Shown here piece by piece: positions 1-9,552 of a stretch of 64,000 bases of DNA. Origin of the DNA: JBBDIM01 sp040880405 (GTDB lineage: Bacteria; Planctomycetota; Planctomycetia; Pirellulales; Pirellulaceae); contig JBBDIM010000042.1 of NCBI GenBank assembly GCA_040880405.1, positions 1-64,000 of the forward strand, written 5' to 3'. The first letter of the stretch is position 1, and each line of letters begins with the position of its first letter. The position numbers and the translations under genes are program-made. Below the pieces are notes generated by a model. That model was not told the origin of the DNA. It did no database searches and saw only the letters and a program-made list of their open reading frames with translations.

Positions 1-2
1 AG

Positions 3-476
3 ATTGGCATCCTGGGGTTCTCGGCCGGTGGGCATTTGGCGTCGACCGCGGGAACCAAATTCGACGCCGGAAACCCCGAAGCGAAGGACCCGATCGAGCG
101 GACCAGCAGCCGGCCCGATTTCCTGGTGCTTTGCTATCCGGTGATTGCGTTTGGGCAGTCGTTCACGCACAAAGGTTCGCAGCGGAACCTGTTGGGCGCG
201 GACGCCTCGCCAGAGATGATCGAAAAATTTTCCAGCGAAAAGCAAGTGACGGCGGACACCCCGCCGACATTCCTCTTCCACACCCACGAGGACACCGGCG
301 TGCCGCCGCAAAACAGCGTCGTGTTTTACTTGGCCTTGCAAAAGGCGGGGGTTCCGGCCGAGATGCACATCTTTGAGAAAGGCCGCCATGGTGTCGGCCT
401 GGCGAAAACGATCCCCGGCACCTCGGCGTGGCCTGATCGGTGTATCGACTGGCTCAAGGCTCGGGGAATGCTCTAA
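3..476 (+). CDS. alpha/beta hydrolase (dienelactone hydrolase/esterase type), 5' truncated
   Basis: The reading frame is already open at the window edge, so only the C-terminal ~157 residues are present. It begins with IGILGFSAGGH, the nucleophile elbow (G-x-S-x-G) of alpha/beta hydrolases. The later HTHEDTGVPP segment holds a candidate catalytic Asp and KGRHGVG a candidate catalytic His, in the order expected for the family. Related proteins in planctomycetes are annotated as acetylxylan esterases or prolyl-oligopeptidase-like hydrolases. The true substrate cannot be read from this fragment. Stop is TAA at 474-476. Confidence 0.85.
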   Translation: MGILGFSAGGHLASTAGTKFDAGNPEAKDPIERTSSRPDFLVLCYPVIAFGQSFTHKGSQRNLLGADASPEMIEKFSSEKQVTADTPPTFLFHTHEDTGVPPQNSVVFYLALQKAGVPAEMHIFEKGRHGVGLAKTIPGTSAWPDRCIDWLKARGML

Positions 477-751
477 ACCGGCCGAACCGGTTGTGCTTGG
501 CATCGGTTGGCGGTTGATTCATTATAAGGCAGGCTCGCGCGCATTGATGGACTCTACATCCATTGCCCAAGCCGCTGCCGTAGGTTCGATCAAGTCGCGT
601 TCTCGCAACCGAGGATGCGGCTTTTTCACGCTACGGTCGTGGGTAATACAACAGCGTGACATTCCGCCGGTTTGCACCTAGAATCAAAGAGATTACCGCG
701 CTAAAGGTGCCGGTTCCCGTCAACGACCTTCCTCTGTCGTGGTCACCGCGT

Positions 752-2992
752 ATGTCGATTCTCGCCAAGTTTGCCTATTCACTACTATTTGTCATTCACG
801 CGAGCTGCGCGTGCACGGCACTTTTTGCCGAGCCGCCGGTGGCGGGTTCCCCGGAACAAGGCACTTTAGCCCAGACCTTGTACGAGGCATCGGCCGATTC
901 GGTGGTCGTGATCTCCGTGGCTGATCGGGAAGGAGACCAGCGGGGGATGGGCTCGGGCTTTGTGATCGACGAAGAAGGGCTGATCGCAACCAATTTGCAT
1001 GTGATCGGTCGCTCGCGGCCCATCGTGGTGCAAACGAAGTCCGGTGTCGAATTGCCGGTTGAGCGAATCCATGCCTTCGATACCAGCCTTGATCTGGCGA
1101 TCCTAAAAGTCAAGTTGCCCGAACAGCCCCTGAAACCGATCGCGCTTTCCAAGCGGGCCGAACTGGAACCAGGGGAAAGTATTGTGGTGCTGGGCAATCC
1201 CCAAGGCCTCAAACATAGCGTCGTCTCCGGGATCATCTCCGGGACTCGGCGGATCGATTCCCGTAACATGCTGCAACTGGCAATTCCGGTCGAGCCAGGC
1301 AATAGCGGCGGGCCGGTCCTGAATCGCCAAGGTGAAGCAATCGGGATTGTCACCATGAAATCGAACGTCACCGATAACCTTGGTTTCGCGATCACCGTCG
1401 ATCACCTGAAGGCCCTGCTCGAAAAGCCGAACAGCGTCAGTCTCGATCAGTGGCTACGGATCGGCTCGCTCGATGACTCGCGATGGGAACCGATGTTTGG
1501 CGGACGCTGGAGTCAGCGAGGTGGTCGAATCCTGGTCGATCAGCCAGGGGATGGTTTTGGTGGTCGGGCGTTATGCCTCGTTCGGCAACCTCCCGAGAAG
1601 GTTCCTTATGAGATTTCGGTGCAGGTGAAGTTGAATGAGTTGGACGGTGCCGCGGGGATCGCTTTTCTGGGAGACGGCAACTTTCGCCATTACGGCTTCT
1701 ATCCGACCAGCGGTATAATCCGCGTCACGAAGTTCGATGGCCCCACGGTTTACCAGTGGGAGGTGTTGCACGAAGCGGTGTCGGCAAAGCTACGCAAGCT
1801 CGACTGGAACCATCTCAGGGTCCGAGTGGAGTTCGATCAATTTGAATGCTACTTGAACGATGATCTCGTCTTCCGAGCCAAATACGACGCCGCCCGTTAC
1901 CCGGGCGTTTCCCGCTATGGGCTGGTGAAGTTTCGGCATAGTTCAGCCGAGTTCAAGCAGCTTAACCATGGTGAAACGGTACCCAGCCATGCCCCGCCGG
2001 CCCAGCGAATGGAAAAGATTGAAGCGATGCTGGGGGCGTTGCCTTCCCGCAAGGAAGTAGTGGATGAGCAACTCTCACCCCTAACCGACGACGCCGAACT
2101 GGCCAGGGCGATTTTGAAGGGAAAGGCGGCCCAGCTCAAACGAGAAGCGGCAGAGTTGGAACGTTTGGCTGAGGATTTCCATTTGCGGCGGGTGGTTGGG
2201 CGACTTTCTCGGGAGCTGGAGCAAGAGGAAAGTGACTTGCTCCGTGGCTGCCTGATTCTCGCTCAATTGGATGACGAGCAGTTGGAGCTCCAACCGTATC
2301 TCAATCAATTCGAGGCCCTGACCGCCCAGTTGAGTGAAACGGTGGCGGAGGACGCGACCGATCAAGAAAAGTTCGCGGCGCTGGATCGCTTCATGTTCCA
2401 GCAGGCGGGGTTTCATGGCAGTCGAACCGATTACTATGAGCGGGCCAACAGCTATCTCAGCCGAGTGATCGATGACCGGGAAGGGATTCCGATCACCCTC
2501 GCCGTGGTTTACCTGGAACTGGCCCATCGATTGGAACTCAAGGCGGAGGGGGTCGACCTGCCGGGGCATTTTTTGGTGCGCGCCCAGCCGGAGGGGGAGG
2601 CTTCCTACCTGGTCGATTGTTTTGAGGGGGGCGAAAAGCTTTCTCGCGAGGATGCCGAAGCAATGGTCGCCGATCTCCGTGGAGCCATTCCGACCGACGA
2701 GGATTTTCGCGCCGTGGAGCCCGACTCGATCCTCCAACGAATCCTGCAAAACCTAATCGGTATCGCCGAACAAGCGAACGATTTGTCCGCCCTGCTTCGG
2801 TATTACGAGGCAATGGTGCAGCTAGAACCCGAATCGCCCCAACTGCAAGGGATGCGAGCGTTACTGCTCCACGAAACAGGTCGCAATTCTCAGGCCCTCG
2901 CGCAACTCGACTGGCTGGACGACAACATGGCGGACGAAATCGGAGTCCAGCGACTAGCGCAAATGCGTGAATATTTCCAGCGTGGGCAGTAA
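752..2992 (+). CDS. HtrA-type serine protease fused to a SirB1/transglutaminase-like C-terminal domain
   Basis: 746 aa. The ATG at 752 is chosen because it gives a hydrophobic signal peptide (SILAKFAYSLLFVIHASC); an upstream in-frame extension to 656 does not look like protein. Residues ~35-235 form a trypsin-like protease with His in TNLHVIG, Asp in DTSLDLAIL and Ser in PGNSGGP, so the triad is intact. Residues ~240-400 contain a LamG/DUF1080-like beta region. A helical stretch follows, then a SirB1-type domain (SYLSRVIDDREGIPITLAVV, VDLPGHFLVR) and a short TPR-like tail. No PDZ domain is recognisable, which is unusual for HtrA proteins. Likely periplasmic. The substrate is unknown. Confidence 0.85.
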   Translation: MSILAKFAYSLLFVIHASCACTALFAEPPVAGSPEQGTLAQTLYEASADSVVVISVADREGDQRGMGSGFVIDEEGLIATNLHVIGRSRPIVVQTKSGVELPVERIHAFDTSLDLAILKVKLPEQPLKPIALSKRAELEPGESIVVLGNPQGLKHSVVSGIISGTRRIDSRNMLQLAIPVEPGNSGGPVLNRQGEAIGIVTMKSNVTDNLGFAITVDHLKALLEKPNSVSLDQWLRIGSLDDSRWEPMFGGRWSQRGGRILVDQPGDGFGGRALCLVRQPPEKVPYEISVQVKLNELDGAAGIAFLGDGNFRHYGFYPTSGIIRVTKFDGPTVYQWEVLHEAVSAKLRKLDWNHLRVRVEFDQFECYLNDDLVFRAKYDAARYPGVSRYGLVKFRHSSAEFKQLNHGETVPSHAPPAQRMEKIEAMLGALPSRKEVVDEQLSPLTDDAELARAILKGKAAQLKREAAELERLAEDFHLRRVVGRLSRELEQEESDLLRGCLILAQLDDEQLELQPYLNQFEALTAQLSETVAEDATDQEKFAALDRFMFQQAGFHGSRTDYYERANSYLSRVIDDREGIPITLAVVYLELAHRLELKAEGVDLPGHFLVRAQPEGEASYLVDCFEGGEKLSREDAEAMVADLRGAIPTDEDFRAVEPDSILQRILQNLIGIAEQANDLSALLRYYEAMVQLEPESPQLQGMRALLLHETGRNSQALAQLDWLDDNMADEIGVQRLAQMREYFQRGQ

Positions 2993-3053
2993 ACTGGCGG
3001 AACAATGCCCTGCGGTTTCTTGCAGGGCCGAGGAGGCCGAACCTCTCGCCCCC

Positions 3054-5762
3054 TTATTCCTTCAGCAGTTTCCGCAGCACCGTTTGGAGGATCCCGCCGT
3101 TTTGGTAGTACTCCATTTCCACCGGGGTGTCGATCCGCACGATGACGTCGAACGTGTTTACTTTGCCCGCAGGGGAAGTGGCGGTCAAGGTGATTACCTG
3201 ACGCGGCTTCATGTCCTCCGGGGTGAGGACGTCGAAGGTGTCTTCGCCGTTGAGTCCGAGCGATTCCCACGAGGCACCGTCCTGGAACTGCAAGGGGAGA
3301 ACTCCCATGCCGACCAAGTTGCTACGGTGAATTCGCTCGAAGCTTGAGGCGATCACTGCCCGGACGCCAAGCATGAAGGTTCCTTTGGCGGCCCAGTCGC
3401 GCGAACTGCCGGTACCGTACTCGCGACCAGCGATCACAATGAGCGGCACATTCTCTTTTTTGTAGACCTCCGAGGCGTCGAAGATCGTCATCACTTCGTC
3501 GTTCTGGAAGCAGTGGGTCCAACCCCCTTCGGTGCCGGGAGCCAATTGGTTCCGGATGCGGATGTTGGCGAAGGTGCCGCGGTGCATGATGCGATCGTTA
3601 CCGCGACGCGAACCGTAGCTGTTGAAGTCGGCCGGATGGACCCCTCGCTCCATCAAGTACTTGCCCGCTGGGCTGTCCTTAGCGATCGCGCCCGCGGGGG
3701 AGATATGATCGGTGGTGACCGAGTCTCCCAAGAGAGCCAACACGCGAGCCCCGGTGATCGGCTGGATTGTTGCCAGCTCCTTGGCAATTCCCGCCATGAA
3801 CGGCGGTTCCTGGATGTAGGTGCTATCCTCGTCCCAGTCGAACAGTTCCGCCTCGGCGACTTCAATGGCGTTCCAGGTCTCGTTCGACTCGTGGGCGCTT
3901 TGGTATCGGTTGCGGAACATCTCCGGGTTGATCGACGTCTCGATCGCATTGGTGACCTCTTCGTCGGAGGGCCAAATGTCTTTCAGGAAGACATCGTTGC
4001 CTTGCTGGTCCTGGCCAATCGGATCGTTCACGAGGTCGACATCGACACTCCCGGCCAAGGCGTAAGCCACCACCAGCGGCGGACTAGCCAGGTAGTTGGC
4101 CTTCACGTGGGGATTCACGCGGCCTTCGAAGTTGCGGTTGCCACTGAGGACGGCGGCGGCCACCAGGTTACCCCGCGTCACCGCATCGGCGACCGGTGGA
4201 GGCAATGGCCCACTGTTGCCGATGCAGGTGGTGCAGCCATAGCCAACCAGGTTAAAGCCGAGCTTTTCCAGATCGTCCATCAGGCCCGCCTTTTGCAGGT
4301 AGTCGGTCACCACGCGGGAACCGGGAGCGAGACTTGTTTTGACGTAAGGCTGCACCGTCAAGCCACGCTCGACCGCTTTCTTCGCCAATAGCCCGGCGGC
4401 CAGCATTACAGAGGGATTACTAGTGTTGGTGCAACTGGTGATCGCGGCGATCACCACCGCTCCATGGCCGATTTCAACCGATTGGCCCCGGTTTTCGACG
4501 GTGGCGGTCCGATCCAGTTCGTCCGACTTCAAACCGAAACCGCGCTGCTCGATCGGAGCGACCAATGACTGCTGAAATTCTGGCTTCATGGTCCGCAGGG
4601 CGACTCGGTCCTGGGGCCGCTTCGGGCCAGCAAGGGAGGCCTCGACAAGTTTCAGATCCAGGCTCACGTTGGACGAGAATTTGGGGACCGGACCGTCGTC
4701 GGTACGGAAGATTCCCAGTTCCTTGGTGTATCGCTCGACCAGCATCACGTCGTCTTCGGCCCGACCGGTGCGGCGGAGGTAGTCGAGTGTCACGTCGTCG
4801 ACCGGGAAAAAACCCATCGTGGCACCATACTCGGGGGCCATGTTGGCGATCGTAGCTCGGTCGGCCAAGCTCATGTTCGAGACGCCGGAACCGTAAAACT
4901 CGACGAACTTGCCCACGACTCCTTCCTTACGGAGAATCTGGACGATGGTTAGCACCATGTCGGTGGCGGTCACACCTGGGTTGAGCTTGCCGGTCAGTTC
5001 GAACCCTACTACCTCTGGGGTCAGCATGTAAATCGGTTGGCCCAACATGACCGCTTCGGCCTCAATTCCGCCGACACCCCAGCCGACCACGCCCAGGCCG
5101 TTGATCATGGTAGTGTGACTATCGGTCCCGACCAGCGAATCAGGCAGGGCAACCTGACCTTGGGCATCTTCCCGAAGAAACACCCCTTTGGCTAGGTATT
5201 CCAGGTTCACCTGATGCACGATACCGACGTTGGGCGGGATCGCCCGGAAATTGTCGAGCGACTTCTGGCCCCAGCGGAGGAACTCGTATCGCTCGCGGTT
5301 TCGTTGAAACTCCAGCTCGACGTTCTTCTGGAGCGATTCGGCTGTGCCAAAATTATCGACCTGCACGGAGTGGTCGATCACCAAGTCGACGGGGATCAGT
5401 GGATTGATTTTTTTGGGATCTCCGCCCAACCGCTGCATAGCACCGCGCATCGCCGCCAAATCGACCACCGCGGGGACACCGGTGAAGTCCTGTAAAACGA
5501 CCCGGGCCGGCATGAACGGGATCTCGGCGTCGCTCGCTTCGGTGGCACTCCAAGCGGCAAGGCGTTTGACGTCCTCTTCCGAAACGATGTAGCCATCGCA
5601 GTTCCGGAGGACCGCCTCTAGCAGGATGCGAATCGAGAAGGGGAGTCGATCGATGTCTCCCAGGCCCAGCACTTGTAACTTCTGGATGCGATATATGCCA
5701 ACGTCCCCCTGAGGACAGGTAAAGGTATCGCGTGCGCCAAATGGATCAAAAGCTGAGGTCAT
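3054..5762 (-). CDS. acnA: aconitate hydratase
   Basis: 902 aa, the usual length of AcnA/IRP-type aconitase, which interconverts citrate and isocitrate in the TCA cycle. [4Fe-4S] ligands are seen in ITSCTNTSNP and in GYGCTTCIGNSG. The C-terminal swivel domain includes GREYGTGSSRDWAAKG, which binds substrate. The ATG at 5762 (MTSAFDPFGARDTF) is chosen: the frame stays open upstream to 6332, but that extension overlaps the divergent ATPase gene and has no family similarity. The gene is monocistronic and convergent with the protease gene, 61 bp away. Confidence 0.97.
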   Translation of the reverse strand: MTSAFDPFGARDTFTCPQGDVGIYRIQKLQVLGLGDIDRLPFSIRILLEAVLRNCDGYIVSEEDVKRLAAWSATEASDAEIPFMPARVVLQDFTGVPAVVDLAAMRGAMQRLGGDPKKINPLIPVDLVIDHSVQVDNFGTAESLQKNVELEFQRNRERYEFLRWGQKSLDNFRAIPPNVGIVHQVNLEYLAKGVFLREDAQGQVALPDSLVGTDSHTTMINGLGVVGWGVGGIEAEAVMLGQPIYMLTPEVVGFELTGKLNPGVTATDMVLTIVQILRKEGVVGKFVEFYGSGVSNMSLADRATIANMAPEYGATMGFFPVDDVTLDYLRRTGRAEDDVMLVERYTKELGIFRTDDGPVPKFSSNVSLDLKLVEASLAGPKRPQDRVALRTMKPEFQQSLVAPIEQRGFGLKSDELDRTATVENRGQSVEIGHGAVVIAAITSCTNTSNPSVMLAAGLLAKKAVERGLTVQPYVKTSLAPGSRVVTDYLQKAGLMDDLEKLGFNLVGYGCTTCIGNSGPLPPPVADAVTRGNLVAAAVLSGNRNFEGRVNPHVKANYLASPPLVVAYALAGSVDVDLVNDPIGQDQQGNDVFLKDIWPSDEEVTNAIETSINPEMFRNRYQSAHESNETWNAIEVAEAELFDWDEDSTYIQEPPFMAGIAKELATIQPITGARVLALLGDSVTTDHISPAGAIAKDSPAGKYLMERGVHPADFNSYGSRRGNDRIMHRGTFANIRIRNQLAPGTEGGWTHCFQNDEVMTIFDASEVYKKENVPLIVIAGREYGTGSSRDWAAKGTFMLGVRAVIASSFERIHRSNLVGMGVLPLQFQDGASWESLGLNGEDTFDVLTPEDMKPRQVITLTATSPAGKVNTFDVIVRIDTPVEMEYYQNGGILQTVLRKLLKE

Positions 5763-6131
5763 GTCTGGTATTCTTTCCCGAACAAAATCCGCAAATACGC
5801 AAAACCGCGGTGAAACGCTACCGGAGTCCCAGAGTGCGTTCACGCTACCGCCGATTCTAGCCAAATGGCGGGCATTTGTCTTCGGGGGGAGCGGAAGTGA
5901 ACCACCCAATTTGCCAGGGTATCGCCGCAAGCAGTTGGGCTCAGCCGGCTCTCCTCCCCTTGGAGCTGAGTGAGCCCCTTCTGAAAACGGGTGAGCGGGG
6001 ATGGTTTTACCGATTTTAACGCTTGCGGAGGGGGTAAACGGCCACGAACTTGATCCGGTCGATTCTGGACCTAAACTTCTCGTACCGCACGCCAATTCCT
6101 CATCCTGAAGTGTCGCGAGCCTAGATGATTC
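5763..6131. other. divergent intergenic region between acnA and the AAA ATPase gene
   Basis: About 370 bp between two diverging genes, so it should hold both promoters. I see no clear -35/-10 pair, riboswitch or strong hairpin. Open frames crossing it on either strand lack family similarity. Confidence 0.5.
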
Positions 6132-7643
6132 ATGAATAAATACGACGCCAATCAGTTGCTGGCACGCTTGGCCGGCAAGAATGTCGCGGTAGACAGCGAC
6201 GATCCCTGGAAGTCGCTCGAAGCCAAAAATCCGGAGCATCAATCGGAAAGTGGCAGTGACGACGCGATTGATGCCGCCCTGGCGCGAATCAATCAAATGG
6301 CCGCCGGTGGCAAGGCGGATTCGGGCCAACACGTTTCGCCGAAACCGACGATCGAACTCCCCTCGGGCGATTTAATGACCGCCGATGGCTTCACTCCCCG
6401 GGAGCCAAGGTCGCTCCGGGAGGCACATATGACGGAGACCGACGTCGAATCGATCGCGATCAAGTACTTGCTTTCCTGTGGTGAGGCCTCAGGACGGCAA
6501 ATCTCTGAACAACTCAAGCTCCCGTTCTTGATCATCGAAGAGTGCCTCCGCCACATGAAGTACGACCAACTAGTGGTCTACAAAGATACGGCGATGGCCA
6601 ATGACTATGTCTATTTCCTCACCGATCTGGGTCGTGAACGGGCCAAACGATACTCCGAACATTGCACTTACTTCGGTTCGGCCCCGGTTTCGCTCAAGGA
6701 TTATATCGATAGCGTAAGGGCGCAAAGCCTGGAACGCCAGCATCCAAACCTCCAGTGCCTGGAGGCCGCGTTCGACGACCTTTTGATCAACCGCAATATG
6801 TTCCGTCGGCTCGGCCCTGCCATTAACAGCGGCCGCGGGTTGTTTCTCTATGGCGCGCCTGGTAACGGTAAAACGAGCATCGCGGAACGGGTAACTCGGG
6901 CCTTCGGGCAGTATATCTGGGTGCCAAGGGCCATCGGTATCGATGGTGATATCCTGCGGGTTTTCGACCCCAGCGTGCATGAGGAGGCCCCGGCTCAAAA
7001 GTCCGAGGGGCTGCTGCAAGAGGGCAAACTCGATCAGCGTTGGGTGCAGATCAAACGCCCCACGATCATCGTCGGTGGTGAATTAACGATGGCCAATCTG
7101 GAGATCCACTACAACGTCTCAACTGGCGTGAGTGAGGCCCCGCTCCAAATCAAAAGTAACTGCGGCACCCTAGTGATCGACGACTTCGGGCGGCAACGAA
7201 TGAGTACTGATGAATTGCTCAATCGGTGGATTGTGCCGCTGGAAAAACGGTACGACTTTTTGAACATGCCCAGCGGCAAAAAAATCCAGGTCCCGTTCGA
7301 TCAATTGATTGTGTTTTCAACCAACCTGGAACCACGCGATCTGTGCGACGATGCCTTCTTGCGGCGTATTCCGTACAAGATTGAAGTGGTCGACCCCACC
7401 GAGGAGGAGTTCCGGCAGTTGTTCCGGATCATGTGCCCGCTGTTGGGATTCGAGTATGACGAAGGCGCGATCGACCACTTAATCAAGAAGCATTACCTGG
7501 CGATCGAGCGACCTTTCCGCTGTTGCCAACCGCGCGATTTGCTGCTGCAAATTCGGAATCTGTGCTTGTTCGATGACTCATCGTTGGTGCTGACGCCCGA
7601 CTACTTTGACGCGGCGGTGGAGAACTACTTCGCCGTGATGTGA
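6132..7643 (+). CDS. AAA+ ATPase with N-terminal winged-helix-like region
   Basis: 503 aa. Residues ~1-90 are polar and probably disordered. Residues ~100-170 (ESIAIKYLLSCGEASGRQIS... VYFLTDLGRERAKRY) read like a winged-helix domain. The AAA core follows with Walker A GAPGNGKTS near residue 240, Walker B LVIDDFG near 350, a sensor-like FSTNLEP, and an arginine-finger-type DDAFLRRIPYKI. It is cytoplasmic. It resembles uncharacterised ATPases common in planctomycetes, and I cannot name its substrate. Its 3' end overlaps the convergent ThiF/MoeB-like gene by 19 bp. Confidence 0.8.
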   Translation: MNKYDANQLLARLAGKNVAVDSDDPWKSLEAKNPEHQSESGSDDAIDAALARINQMAAGGKADSGQHVSPKPTIELPSGDLMTADGFTPREPRSLREAHMTETDVESIAIKYLLSCGEASGRQISEQLKLPFLIIEECLRHMKYDQLVVYKDTAMANDYVYFLTDLGRERAKRYSEHCTYFGSAPVSLKDYIDSVRAQSLERQHPNLQCLEAAFDDLLINRNMFRRLGPAINSGRGLFLYGAPGNGKTSIAERVTRAFGQYIWVPRAIGIDGDILRVFDPSVHEEAPAQKSEGLLQEGKLDQRWVQIKRPTIIVGGELTMANLEIHYNVSTGVSEAPLQIKSNCGTLVIDDFGRQRMSTDELLNRWIVPLEKRYDFLNMPSGKKIQVPFDQLIVFSTNLEPRDLCDDAFLRRIPYKIEVVDPTEEEFRQLFRIMCPLLGFEYDEGAIDHLIKKHYLAIERPFRCCQPRDLLLQIRNLCLFDDSSLVLTPDYFDAAVENYFAVM

Positions 7644-8419
7644 TCCGTCGTAATTCCGCCGCAGACTTGGCAATCCGGGTTACGCGAGATTTTAAGGGTC
7701 CGGAACGTCATGTCCCGCAGGTCGCAGCTTAGCAGACAACCGAACAGAGGCTCGCCCAATCCGGCGATCAGTTTGATCGCCTCCATCGCGCCGAGACAGG
7801 CGACCATTCCCGAAACCGCCCCAAACACCGGAAACTCACGTTTCCAGTGGGGTGGGCTCTGTGGGTAGAGACAGACTAGGCAAGGTGTTTTTCCGGCCTG
7901 CATGGTGGTGATCTGGGCCTCCATCTCGTACATGGCACACTCCACCAGCGGAATGCCTCGGCGGACTGCCTCCTGGTTCATCAAAAACCTCTCCGGAAAA
8001 AGGGGCGCGCAGTCGACCACCACATCGACCTCACCCACCAACGACGCGGCGTTCTCTGGATTGACGTTGGAATTAACCGTGACCACTTCCAGGCGGGGGT
8101 TCAGCTCGTTCAGCTTGCGCCGGGCCGATTCGACGCGAGGCCGGCCGATCCAGTCGTGCGTCATCAGGAGTTGGCGATTCAAATCGCTCGGTTTGACATT
8201 TCCGCCATGGGCCAAGATCAATCGCCCCACGCCTGCGGCCGCCAGTTGATAGGCGACCAATCCTCCCAGCCCACCGCAGCGCGAAACCAAAACCGAGGCC
8301 GCCTTCAGCTTTTGTTGTCCCTCTTCACCGAACGAAGGGACCCACATCTGCCACTGGTAAATCGCACGTTCTTCGTCAGTCAGCGTGGGCATACTAGGTT
8401 GGGAATCGGTAGGGGACAT
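7625..8419 (-). CDS. ThiF/MoeB/HesA-family E1-like adenylyltransferase, divergent active site
   Basis: 264 aa. The Rossmann region (ASVLVSRCGGLGGLVAYQLAAAG), the DLNRQ motif and GRPRVESARRKLNELNP place it with MoeB/ThiF enzymes, which adenylate the C-terminal Gly-Gly of MoaD/ThiS. Two CxxC pairs (CLVC, CQVC) should form the structural zinc site. Two features depart from the family. The glycine loop is RCGGLG instead of GAGGLG, and the usual Asp-rich DxD stretch after the second strand is replaced by AHGGN. It ends the minus-strand block that contains a MoaD-like gene 78 bp upstream, which is its likely partner. Confidence 0.85.
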   Translation of the reverse strand: MSPTDSQPSMPTLTDEERAIYQWQMWVPSFGEEGQQKLKAASVLVSRCGGLGGLVAYQLAAAGVGRLILAHGGNVKPSDLNRQLLMTHDWIGRPRVESARRKLNELNPRLEVVTVNSNVNPENAASLVGEVDVVVDCAPLFPERFLMNQEAVRRGIPLVECAMYEMEAQITTMQAGKTPCLVCLYPQSPPHWKREFPVFGAVSGMVACLGAMEAIKLIAGLGEPLFGCLLSCDLRDMTFRTLKISRNPDCQVCGGITTDHITAK

Positions 8420-8497
8420 TCAAAAGCTCGACTGGGTGAAAAGTCCTGGTTCAAAAACGTGGCTGGCAAACGATCGCGGCGCGGTTCTACGGCACCA

Positions 8498-8776
8498 CTA
8501 CCCACCTGAAATTGGCGTCATGTAAGTCACCACATCTCGGTCTTGTAGCTGCCGCGGAGTTTCACCGCGGATCAGGTCGCCATCGACGAACACCAAAATG
8601 GTTGGGCTAGGTTGGTTTTGCTCGTCCAGTAAAAGTCGCCGGAGCCGCTCGCCATGCTTCTCCACAATGTGCTGGGTCAGCTCGGTGGCGGTGCAGGGGA
8701 TCTCCAGTTCGAAGACCTCTTCGGCAACACCCACCACCTGCTTGATTTGGGACGTGTATTCCACCTTGATTCTCAC
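8498..8776 (-). CDS. moaD: MoaD/ThiS-family sulfur carrier protein
   Basis: 92 aa, typical of the ubiquitin-like beta-grasp sulfur carriers. It ends in the diagnostic Gly-Gly (MTPISGG), which is adenylated and thiocarboxylated so that sulfur can be passed to molybdopterin. Its start overlaps the stop of the ABC ATPase gene by 4 bp, indicating translational coupling. The neighbours are a Mod-type transporter and a MoeB/ThiF-like enzyme, favouring molybdenum (or tungsten) cofactor work over thiamine. Sequence alone cannot fully separate MoaD from ThiS. Confidence 0.85.
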   Translation of the reverse strand: MRIKVEYTSQIKQVVGVAEEVFELEIPCTATELTQHIVEKHGERLRRLLLDEQNQPSPTILVFVDGDLIRGETPRQLQDRDVVTYMTPISGG

Positions 8777-9513
8777 GGGGTCTCCTTTGCCTGATAGGCC
8801 ATGGATTCGGGTCGATCACTAGCGGGAAGATCCGCAATGCTTCGCGGGTCGGCGGGGGGAACGCTGGTTACCCGGCCTTCATTGAGCCGCAGCACGCGAT
8901 CAGCCAGACGATCCGACTCGTGCTGGCTGTGGGTGATGTGTAATGCGGTAACCCCGGTCTCGTCCCGAGCGATTTTGAGCAGCGTGTACATCTCTTCGCG
9001 GGTCGTCTCATCCAGGGCGCTCAGCGGTTCGTCCAGGCAGAGGACGCCCGGCGAAGCGGACAAGGCCCGGCCCAGGGCAACTCGCTGCGATTCACCCCCG
9101 CTAAGTCCCGCCGGAAGCCGTTCGAGCAGATGCGCTAGCCCCAATAGCTCCGCCAGTTCCGCGACGCGGCGCTCCATCTCCCCTTTTTTCCGCTTGCGGA
9201 TCATCAACGCAAAACCGAGGTGCTGGCGGACGGTCATCGTGGAGAATAGGGCTCCGTCCTGCGGGACATAACCAACTTCTCGCTGGGCCGGTTTTAGCCG
9301 CGTGACGTCTCGGCCGTTGAGCAGGATGCATCCCGACAGAATCGGCCGCAGTCCGCAGATCGCTTCGATCAGCGTCGTCTTGCCGCTCCCGGTCTTGCCC
9401 ATCAAGGTGGCGTACTCTCCCGCTTCCACCTCGAAGGAAACGCCCTCGAGCGAAAACTGGCCGCATCGAATTGTCAGGTCACGCACTTCAATCAATCGTC
9501 GATGTTCCTTCAC
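8773..9513 (-). CDS. ABC transporter ATP-binding protein, molybdate/tungstate type (ModC-like)
   Basis: 246 aa. Walker A is GKTGSGKTT, the Q-loop region GYVPQDGALF, the signature LSGGESQRVALGRAL, Walker B VLCLDEPLSALD, and the H-loop HITHSQHE. It lacks the long C-terminal TOBE domain of E. coli ModC. The permease and a ModA-like binding protein lie directly upstream on the same strand, so it most likely energises oxyanion uptake. It is 4-bp coupled to the MoaD-like gene downstream. Confidence 0.88.
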   Translation of the reverse strand: MKEHRRLIEVRDLTIRCGQFSLEGVSFEVEAGEYATLMGKTGSGKTTLIEAICGLRPILSGCILLNGRDVTRLKPAQREVGYVPQDGALFSTMTVRQHLGFALMIRKRKKGEMERRVAELAELLGLAHLLERLPAGLSGGESQRVALGRALSASPGVLCLDEPLSALDETTREEMYTLLKIARDETGVTALHITHSQHESDRLADRVLRLNEGRVTSVPPADPRSIADLPASDRPESMAYQAKETP

Positions 9514-9552
9514 TCGCAGGCGGAAACGCGAAAGACTACCCTTTGAGTTTAC

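Noticed and set aside
2081..3270. Long minus-strand frames opposite the HtrA-SirB1 gene and the acnA 3' end
   Set aside because: They are antisense to well-supported proteins and have Arg/Pro-rich composition typical of shadow frames.
3513..4391. 292-aa plus-strand frame inside acnA
   Set aside because: Antisense of the aconitase gene; composition is that of a mirrored coding frame with no family similarity.
5763..6332. A 190-residue N-terminal extension of aconitase
   Set aside because: It overlaps the divergent AAA ATPase gene and lacks aconitase similarity; the family start coincides with the ATG at 5762.
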